Shown here: positions 38,556 through 44,020 of the stretch, piece by piece
Layout: the number at the start of each line of letters is the position of its first letter
How positions within the stretch are numbered: position 1 is the stretch's first letter
Source of the DNA: a virus
Virus record (IMG/VR): IMGVR_UViG_3300027336_000162
Coordinates: 1-46,452 of that record
Direction: 5' to 3' (one strand)
DNA: 46,452 bases
The notes under the pieces: model-generated
Databases searched by the model: none
What the model was told of the DNA's origin: nothing
What the model saw: only the letters and a program-made list of their open reading frames with translations
Made by a program: the position numbers and the translations under genes

Positions 38556-40682
38556 ATGCTCAAGACCATCACCCTGAAAAACTTCCGCCGCCACCGCGAA
38601 CTGAGCGTGGCATTCGGCGCCGGCATGACCGTCATCCGCGCGCTCAACGAGCAGGGCAAGTCCACCCTGCTGGAGGCCGTGAGCTACGCCCTGTTCGGCG
38701 TCAAGGCCCTGCGTGACTCCCTGGACGACGTGGTCACCTGGGGCGAGGCCACCAACACGCTGCGCGTGGAGCTGGAGGTCGAGATCGAGGGCGTGACCTA
38801 CATCGTCAAGCGGGGCAAGTCGGGCGCCGAGGTCACCTACGACGGCGGCTCGGTCACCGGCCAGAACGAGGTCACGGGCTTCGCCGCGCGCCTGCTCAAG
38901 GTGGACGCCGCGGCAGCCGCCCGCCTGACCATGTCCAACCAGAACGAGATCCGCGGTGCGCTGGAGGCCGGCACCAAGGCCACCACCGAGCTGATCGAAC
39001 GCCTGGCCGAGTTCAGCCAGATCGACGACCTCATCGAGCTGATCCAGGAGAAGCTGCCCCTGGGCAGCACGGCTGCGGCAGAGGCCAACCTTGCCCAGCT
39101 GGAGCGCGACCTTGAGGACGCCCAGGCCAAGGCCCAGCAACCCGACACCGCCAGCCTGGAGGCCGCCATCGACGGCATGCGCCTGAAGGTCGAGAAGGCC
39201 CGGGCCAAGGTGGGCGTGGCCGAGGAGGCCTACACCCAGGCCCAGGCGGCGTTCGACAAGGGTCAGGAGGCCCACAGCGCCCGCGCCCGACTGGTGGACC
39301 GCCTGGAGTCCGCCCAGCGCGCCCGGGACCGCTTCAACGAGGAGCTGCAGGCTGCCGAGGTCGCGGCCAACAAGGTCACGGTGTTCCCCTTCAAGATCGA
39401 GGACGTCAAGGCCGAGGTCGAGCAGCTCAAGGACGCCCCACGCCTGCTGGCCCACTTCAAGCGTGTCGAGCACATGCTCGCACCGGTGAGCGGGCCCTTG
39501 ACCGACATGAGCCTGGAGGCCCTGCAGGAGGCCATCACTGGCTTCACGGAACAGGCCGACCGGGCTCGGCGCGCGGCGGCCACCGCCCGCGAGACGGTGG
39601 CGCGCGCCACCGCGCAGCTCTCCCACGGCACCTGCAGCTTCTGCGGCCAGGACTTCAGTGACCTGCCCGAGGTGGCGCGCAAGAACGCCGAGCTGCAGGC
39701 CGAGATCGACGCCGCCAAGGAGGCCATCACCAGCAACGGCGCCACCGAGGCCGCGGCCAAGCTCAGCCTCACCTCGCACCAGGCCATCCTGACAGCGTCG
39801 GCCGTGCTGAAGCAGCCTCTGCCCGAGTTCATCGAGCGCGACGGCCACCACCTGCCGCCCAGCTTCAAGTGGGTGGGCCCAGACGTGGCCGCGCTGCAGG
39901 ACTCCAAGCGCCGCCTGGACGAGCTCAACGCCCAGCTCAACGAGGTGGAGGCTGCCCGCAAGCGGGAGGACCTGGCCCTGGCCCGCTTGAGGGACCTGCA
40001 GGCCCGTCGTGACGAGGTCTATGGCGCTGTCGGGGCTGCCACGCACGCCCTGGATGAGGTCGCCGAGGTGGACACCGAGTCGCTGCGGGAGGCCCGCCAG
40101 GCCGCCCGGGCCGCGGCCCTGGCCGCGCAGAACGAGCTGAGCGATGCCCAGGCCGAGCTGCGCGACGCCGAGCGCCGCGTCGAGGCCATGGTCTCCCAGT
40201 GGCGCTCTGCCCTGGAGCGCGTCGAGCAGGTCCAGAACTACATCACCCAGCGCAAGCGGGAGATCGAGTCGATGGCCTTCAACAACGCCCTGCTGAAGAA
40301 GGTGCGCAGCGCGCGCCCGGTGATCGCCGACAAGCTCTGGAACATCGTGCTCACCGCGGTGTCGGGCTACTTCAGCGAGATCCGTGGCGAGAAGTCCCGT
40401 GTGGCCAAGGATGGCGACGGCTTCAAGGTGGATGGCCACCCGGTCACCTCGCTGTCGGGCTCGACCAAGGACGCCCTGGGCCTTGCCATCCGCGTGGCCC
40501 TGGTCCGCACCTTCCTGCCCAGCTCGCCCTTCCTGATCCTGGACGAGCCGGCCGCCGCCATGGACGACCAGCGCACCGAGAACCTGCTGGGGTTCATCTC
40601 GACCTGCGGGTTCCAGCAGGTGCTTTTAGTAACCCATGAGAACGTCAGCGAGACGCTGGCGGACCACATCATCACCCTGTGA
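38556..40682 (+). CDS. SbcC/Rad50-like ATPase
   Basis: This 708-residue protein is the likely partner of the SbcD-like nuclease. Walker A reads ALNEQGKST (29-37), with Ala where Gly is usual. Long coiled coils flank a CSFC zinc hook (360-363). The ABC signature is LSGST (633-637) and Walker B is LILDEP (D663, E664). It is shorter than bacterial SbcC, as expected for a T4 gp46-like protein. It would process DNA ends during recombination-dependent replication. Confidence 0.9.
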   Translation: MLKTITLKNFRRHRELSVAFGAGMTVIRALNEQGKSTLLEAVSYALFGVKALRDSLDDVVTWGEATNTLRVELEVEIEGVTYIVKRGKSGAEVTYDGGSVTGQNEVTGFAARLLKVDAAAAARLTMSNQNEIRGALEAGTKATTELIERLAEFSQIDDLIELIQEKLPLGSTAAAEANLAQLERDLEDAQAKAQQPDTASLEAAIDGMRLKVEKARAKVGVAEEAYTQAQAAFDKGQEAHSARARLVDRLESAQRARDRFNEELQAAEVAANKVTVFPFKIEDVKAEVEQLKDAPRLLAHFKRVEHMLAPVSGPLTDMSLEALQEAITGFTEQADRARRAAATARETVARATAQLSHGTCSFCGQDFSDLPEVARKNAELQAEIDAAKEAITSNGATEAAAKLSLTSHQAILTASAVLKQPLPEFIERDGHHLPPSFKWVGPDVAALQDSKRRLDELNAQLNEVEAARKREDLALARLRDLQARRDEVYGAVGAATHALDEVAEVDTESLREARQAARAAALAAQNELSDAQAELRDAERRVEAMVSQWRSALERVEQVQNYITQRKREIESMAFNNALLKKVRSARPVIADKLWNIVLTAVSGYFSEIRGEKSRVAKDGDGFKVDGHPVTSLSGSTKDALGLAIRVALVRTFLPSSPFLILDEPAAAMDDQRTENLLGFISTCGFQQVLLVTHENVSETLADHIITL

Positions 40683-40688
40683 GGAACC

Positions 40689-40916
40689 ATGACCAAAGAA
40701 CGAAACGAAGAACTTGAGGCCGCCCAGGCCGGGGCAAGTGCAATCGTTGCCATCGCCCTGGTGGTGGCGGCGGCATTGGTGGCCCTTGTCGCCATGTCCC
40801 TGGCCTACAGGGCCTGGCAGAACGACCTGGACCGCAAGGCCTTCCTGGAGTGCGTCCGCACCGTGGAGGCCAGCCCCACCAAGTACGCCACCGTTTTCAG
40901 CTGCACCATTCGCTGA
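40689..40916 (+). CDS. Small single-helix membrane protein
   Basis: This 75-residue protein starts after GAGGAACC. Residues about 17-41 are hydrophobic (IVAIALVVAAALVALVAM). The C-terminal part contains two cysteines. Function unknown. Confidence 0.6.
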   Translation: MTKERNEELEAAQAGASAIVAIALVVAAALVALVAMSLAYRAWQNDLDRKAFLECVRTVEASPTKYATVFSCTIR

Positions 40917-40920
40917 ACCG

Positions 40921-40936
40921 CCCGGGCCCTCGGGCC
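40921..40936 (+). other. Short GC hairpin upstream of the Acb2-like gene
   Basis: GGGCC and GGCCC can pair around CTCG within the segment between the membrane protein and the Acb2-like gene. It resembles the GATT leaders in stem length, but the loop differs and TTAGGAGTYCAAC is absent. Confidence 0.4.
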
Positions 40937-40962
40937 CATAACCAGAAGAAGGGAAAACCCCC

Positions 40963-41289
40963 ATGCGAATCTACACCGACCACACCGGCCTCATCTACGC
41001 CAACGCCATCTCCCGCACGGGTGACGGCAGGGACGTGAACGGACGGATGTACCAGCTGTGCGCGGGCCCAACGCTCGTCAGCCTGAACTTCCAGAGCCAG
41101 CCCACTGAGCTCGGCGCGAACGGCGTGACCAACGAGGCGCTGCTCGCGGTCCTCGTCCACCGACTTGGCCTGCAGCAGGGGGAGTGGCCCTGTGACGAGA
41201 CCCTCCAGGCACTCGAAGGCGTCACCTCTGCTCTGCACGCGCTCAAGGTGCGGGAGGAGCGCCTGCGCGCCACCAGAAACCCCGGCTGA
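40963..41289 (+). CDS. Acb2/Tad1-like protein, putative cyclic-nucleotide sponge
   Basis: This 108-residue protein starts after AAGGGAAAACCCCC. Residues about 52-103, NGVTNEALLAVLVHRLGLQQ followed by PCDETLQALEGVTSALHALK, match the helical-hairpin Acb2/Tad1 family (NGxTNExLLxxxxDRLxxFQxGxFxCxEN). Known members bind and sequester cyclic nucleotides or cyclic ADP-ribose signals, blocking CBASS or Thoeris. This copy lacks the usual C-terminal GVEGT and has an extra N-terminal 50 residues. Anti-defence activity is inferred from the family. Confidence 0.7.
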   Translation: MRIYTDHTGLIYANAISRTGDGRDVNGRMYQLCAGPTLVSLNFQSQPTELGANGVTNEALLAVLVHRLGLQQGEWPCDETLQALEGVTSALHALKVREERLRATRNPG

Positions 41290-41315
41290 CCTCAGCCACA
41301 TTGGAGAAGAACAAG

Positions 41316-41636
41316 ATGGGAACAACCCACGTGAACCAGCTCCCCGAAATCATGACCGCCTCCGAGGTGGCCTTCTTCCTCGGGTGCACGGTGTCCACCC
41401 TGGAGCAGCTGCACCGCGAGAAGCGCTTGTGCGGCGTGCGCCTGGGCTCGGGCGGCCTGCGCTACACCCGGGAGGCCCTGATCGCCCAGCTCAACACCCT
41501 GTGCCTGAACGCCATCTCGAAGGGCGATTGCACCCCGCCGCCAGGCGCTACGGCCGTGGCCCACGCCACCACCAGCAAGCCGGTGCGCCGCACCCCTCCC
41601 CGACTCGTGCCGATGGGCGAAGGAGCGCCGGCATGA
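41316..41636 (+). CDS. Helix-turn-helix protein, possible excisionase
   Basis: This 106-residue protein starts at the ATG with GGAGAA upstream; a TTG at 41301 is also in frame. MTASEVAFFLGCTVSTLEQL and RLGSGGLRYTREAL form an HTH_17/excisionase-type domain. The C-terminal tail is Pro/Thr-rich and basic. Its position near the integrase makes a recombination directionality factor plausible. Confidence 0.65.
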   Translation: MGTTHVNQLPEIMTASEVAFFLGCTVSTLEQLHREKRLCGVRLGSGGLRYTREALIAQLNTLCLNAISKGDCTPPPGATAVAHATTSKPVRRTPPRLVPMGEGAPA

Positions 41637-41863
41637 ACGCCCAGCAAGCCTTTGAGAAGGCCCTCTACGACCTCATCGACGAGTCACCCTCGACGGCCCT
41701 GAGGTGTGTGACGGGGGCCTTCGTGGCCCTGACCGTCCAGCTGGCCGAGCAGGCAGGTGCCGACACCTCACTGGAGATCCTGATCGACGGAGGGCCCGCC
41801 AGGGACGTCACCATCCACCCGCCCAAGGTCGGTGAGATGGCTGCTCAGCGGGGGGTGCACTGA
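41633..41863 (+). CDS. Hypothetical small protein
   Basis: This 76-residue protein overlaps the HTH gene at ATGA. It is helical at the N-terminus and has LEILIDGGPARDVTIHPPK near the C-terminus. No family is recognised. Its stop shares a base with the next start. Confidence 0.6.
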   Translation: MNAQQAFEKALYDLIDESPSTALRCVTGAFVALTVQLAEQAGADTSLEILIDGGPARDVTIHPPKVGEMAAQRGVH

Positions 41864-42075
41864 TGAAATACATCATCTTCATCAGCTCCCTCACCCTGTT
41901 CAACATCGTGGCCGGGATGGTGGCAGATTACGCCAACAGAGGCCTGCTCGGGGCCTTCGGGTCGCTGGTCAGCGACCTGGGCCTGCTTGGCGTCGGGGTC
42001 GTGTTTGGGCTGGGGTTGGCAGTCATCAAGGCGGACCGGCGTCGCTCCGAGAAGGGGGGCGACGATGTCGGTTGA
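41863..42075 (+). CDS. Small two-helix membrane protein
   Basis: This 70-residue protein starts in TGATG. Two hydrophobic segments, IIFISSLTLFNIVAGMVA and LGLLGVGVVFGLGLAVI, are joined by a short loop, and the C-terminus is basic then acidic. No family is recognised. It overlaps the next gene by 11 nt. Confidence 0.65.
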   Translation: MKYIIFISSLTLFNIVAGMVADYANRGLLGAFGSLVSDLGLLGVGVVFGLGLAVIKADRRRSEKGGDDVG

Positions 42076-42487
42076 GTTCAACGCGCTGGAAGCGCTGAAG
42101 AAGGCGCAGGGCGCCCTGATGCTCATTGAGGATCTCCGTGAGGCCCAGCGCACCGAGATTGCCCGAAAGGAGCTCAAGCGCCGCACCTCCGGCCTGTACG
42201 GCTGGGCCTACCAGCTGCTGTTCGGGCCGCAGAGCCTTGAGCGCGTGCACCGGGACCTCTGCAGAACCCCCGGCTTCAGTGACTACAAGGCGCAGGCCCT
42301 GGCCTACCGCGCCCAGGAGATCGTCATCGAAGGCATTGAGGCGGCCGCTGAGGCGGCACACCTGCGGGGCCAGCCGGTGAGGCTCTCCACCAACGAGGTG
42401 CTCACGCTCTCACACTGGGTACGCGTGTTCAATGCGGGCGACAAGGTCCTCGCCCCGTATGCTGGCGTAGCGCAGCGCAAGGGATAG
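42065..42487 (+). CDS. Hypothetical helical protein overlapping the integrase
   Basis: This 140-residue protein starts at the ATG after AAGGGGGGCG. It is helical (LEALKKAQGALMLIEDLREA) with a basic middle. Its last 78 nt (42410-42487) lie antisense to the 3' end of the integrase gene. No family is recognised. It is the last rightward gene of the element. Confidence 0.65.
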   Translation: MSVEFNALEALKKAQGALMLIEDLREAQRTEIARKELKRRTSGLYGWAYQLLFGPQSLERVHRDLCRTPGFSDYKAQALAYRAQEIVIEGIEAAAEAAHLRGQPVRLSTNEVLTLSHWVRVFNAGDKVLAPYAGVAQRKG

Positions 42488-43558
42488 CGAGCTCCAGCCC
42501 ATCACCTTGCACACCTCGACGTCGGACAGGGCCCAGCGGCCCTGTCCGTCTCTCAGTTCAAACCAGCGGCATGCTGCCTCATGCCTCAGATCGTGGGTGG
42601 TGAAATCTTCCACCTTCGCATAGGCGAAAAGGGTGCCAAAGCGCCCTTTCAAAGCCGAGGTAGCCCTAGCTCTACCCTCCGGCGACCCGTCCCAGAACGG
42701 GAACATCAACCCCACCCTCCCCTCACACCAGCTTTTCAGCTTCACCCTCAACGCAGGCTTCAGCGGCACCACCCGCGGCTTCGCTCGTCCCCGGTGGCCC
42801 TTCGAGCCCGCCACCCGCAGAATCCCCTTCGCCTCATCGAACGCCGACACCTGCAGCCGGAACGCCTCCGACAGGCGCAGCCCGGTGTCGAGCATCAGGT
42901 CAAACATCATGGCCATGGCCGGGTCCACCCAGAGCGCGCGCTCCCGGTCCTCGCGCTTCACTCCAGCCAGGGCCTGCCTGATCCTGGCCTCCTCCTCGGG
43001 CAGCAGCCGGCGGTCGCGCTGCACGTCCACCTTCGGCTCGACCAGCTCGCTCTCGGCCACCGAGTAGGTGCTGTAGCCAAGCGGAAGCAGCCGGAACGGG
43101 TTCACCTGGTCCCGTCCCGTGGTCTTTCGGTGGTGCCAGTCCAGCGCCCGGGCAAGCGAGCCCACCCGCTTGCGGATCGTGCCCGGCGCCAGGTTCTCCT
43201 TGACCTTGCACTCCTTCACGAATGCCTCCACCCAGGCGTAGGTGCTCTGGTGCACCCGCACGCCCTTGAGCTTGCGCGCCAGCAGCTTCACCAGCTCCAC
43301 TTCTGACGGCGCGACCGAGGCCTCCGCCAGGTAACCGCCAAGCAGCTCTGGCCACGGCGTGTGGTCCTTGCGCCCCTCGGTTGGCTTCTGCTCGGCGAGC
43401 TCGACCGGCACCACGCCGCGCTGGAGCATGGCCTCAAGCTGGGTGCCGTAGGTCTCGGCCTCCCCTCTCGTGTCGAAGGTGAAGAAGAAGGGGCGTGGGA
43501 GCAGCTTGTGCACCACGCGGAGCTGAAAACGCTCGCCTCGTTGCTGAATGCTGGCCAT
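42410..43558 (-). CDS. int: Tyrosine-type site-specific integrase
   Basis: This 382-residue protein has a phage integrase layout: an N-terminal DNA-binding part, a core-binding domain (about 65-160), and a catalytic domain with R228 (DTGLRLSE), HDLRH (H322, R325), Trp355 at the His-III position (MGWSS) and Y364. It should integrate the element at the adjacent tRNA-Cys. Its leader is TTTTAGGAGTCCAAC, the same as the accessory-module genes. It converges with and overlaps the gene at 42065. Confidence 0.92.
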   Translation of the reverse strand: MASIQQRGERFQLRVVHKLLPRPFFFTFDTRGEAETYGTQLEAMLQRGVVPVELAEQKPTEGRKDHTPWPELLGGYLAEASVAPSEVELVKLLARKLKGVRVHQSTYAWVEAFVKECKVKENLAPGTIRKRVGSLARALDWHHRKTTGRDQVNPFRLLPLGYSTYSVAESELVEPKVDVQRDRRLLPEEEARIRQALAGVKREDRERALWVDPAMAMMFDLMLDTGLRLSEAFRLQVSAFDEAKGILRVAGSKGHRGRAKPRVVPLKPALRVKLKSWCEGRVGLMFPFWDGSPEGRARATSALKGRFGTLFAYAKVEDFTTHDLRHEAACRWFELRDGQGRWALSDVEVCKVMGWSSLSLALRYASIRGEDLVARIEHAYPV

Positions 43559-43580
43559 GTTGGACTCCTAAAAGGGGTCC
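43559..43580 (-). promoter_or_regulatory. Integrase leader with ribosome-binding site in a hairpin loop
   Basis: On the minus strand the segment before the start reads TTGGAC, then CCCTTTTAGGA, then GTCCAA. TTGGAC and GTCCAA form a perfect 6-bp stem that places most of the ribosome-binding site in the loop. TTTTAGGAGTCCAAC is identical to the leader of 18473. There is no GATT hairpin. Confidence 0.65.
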
Positions 43581-43595
43581 AATCCTACTCGATTA

Positions 43596-43615
43596 CACGG
43601 ACTGCGCGGTCCGTG
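43596..43615. promoter_or_regulatory. Palindrome upstream of integrase, candidate operator
   Basis: CACGGAC (43596-43602) and GTCCGTG (43609-43615) form perfect 7-bp arms around TGCGCG. Its position about 40-60 nt upstream of the integrase start fits a repressor or excisionase operator. Confidence 0.55.
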
Positions 43616-43621
43616 GAGACG

Positions 43622-43648
43622 GTAGCATGCTACTCAAAACGGGTAGCA
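43622..43648. promoter_or_regulatory. Three GTAGCA half-sites upstream of integrase
   Basis: GTAGCATGCTAC (43622-43633) is a perfect 12-bp palindrome, and a third GTAGCA lies at 43643-43648. The repeated hexamer suggests binding sites for a regulator, integrase arm sites or excisionase. Confidence 0.6.
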
Positions 43649-43692
43649 AACCACCCAGATTGGGTACAAAACGGCCGACCCAGAAACAGGAA

Positions 43693-43710
43693 GGGCCTCA
43701 AGTGAGGCCC
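43693..43710 (-). terminator. Hairpin downstream of tRNA-Cys
   Basis: GGGCCTC (43693-43699) and GAGGCCC (43704-43710) form a 7-bp stem around AAGT. Read on the minus strand it follows tRNA-Cys and is followed by TTCCTGTTT, a weak T-run. It may end the tRNA transcript or isolate it from the integrase. Confidence 0.5.
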
Positions 43711-43738
43711 GTAAGTCGTTGATTCTGTTGGAGTTTTT

Positions 43739-43775
43739 TGGAGGCGCGATCCGGAGTCGAACCGGACTAACCGGA
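43739..43775 (-). other. Probable attachment site in the 3' part of tRNA-Cys
   Basis: The element lies on the 3' side of tRNA-Cys with the integrase adjacent, the standard arrangement for integration at a tRNA 3' end. The exact crossover cannot be set, because the matching repeat at the far end is not in the window. Confidence 0.4.
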
Positions 43776-43812
43776 TTTGCAATCCGGGGCATAACCGCTT
43801 TGCTATCGCGCC
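43739..43812 (-). tRNA. tRNA-Cys(GCA)
   Basis: On the minus strand the sequence begins GGCGCGATAGCAAAGCGG and ends GATCGCGCCTCCA. The anticodon GCA lies in TTGCAAA, the acceptor stem GGCGCG/CGCGCC is perfect, the discriminator is U, and the CCA is encoded (43739-43741). It is the gene nearest the integrase and the likely attachment site. Confidence 0.93.
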
Positions 43813-43824
43813 GCTGACCTGCGT

Positions 43825-43853
43825 AAAAAAGGGAAGCTTAGCTTCCCTTTTTT
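43825..43853 (-). terminator. 13-bp perfect hairpin between the two tRNA genes
   Basis: AAAAAAGGGAAGC (43825-43837) and GCTTCCCTTTTTT (43841-43853) pair over 13 bp around a 3-nt loop. With A- and T-runs on both sides it is a bidirectional intrinsic terminator by sequence. It lies between tRNA-Gly and tRNA-Cys, so tRNA-Cys may depend on read-through or its own promoter, or the hairpin may serve processing. Confidence 0.7.
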
Positions 43854-43861
43854 GACTTGAT

Positions 43862-43937
43862 TGGAGCGGGAAACGAGGCTCGAACTCGCGACCTCAACCT
43901 TGGCAAGGTTGCGCTCTACCAACTGAGCTATTCCCGC
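43862..43937 (-). tRNA. tRNA-Gly(GCC)
   Basis: On the minus strand the sequence begins GCGGGAATAGCTCAGTTGG and ends TCGTTTCCCGCTCCA. The anticodon GCC lies in CTTGCCAAG, the acceptor stem GCGGGAA/TTCCCGC is perfect, and the CCA is encoded. It is a 76-nt, standard bacterial glycine tRNA. Confidence 0.95.
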
Positions 43938-43985
43938 GTTTTCTAACCGCACTGCAGTGTTCGTCAGAAGCTGAAATTATAGCGT

Positions 43986-44020
43986 AAAAATCGCGCCTCC
44001 CGCAAGGGCGCGCGATTTTT
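43986..44020 (-). terminator. Intrinsic terminator of lon
   Basis: AAAAATCGCGC (43986-43996) and GCGCGATTTTT (44010-44020) form an 11-bp stem. On the minus strand the right arm begins at the last base of the lon stop codon and the left arm supplies the T-run, so it is a classical terminator directly after lon. Confidence 0.8.

Noticed and set aside
38412-40439. Long minus-strand open frame of 675 codons
   Set aside because: It lies antisense to the SbcC-like gene, whose domains are clear; it has no ribosome-binding site and a composition typical of the reverse of GC-rich coding DNA.
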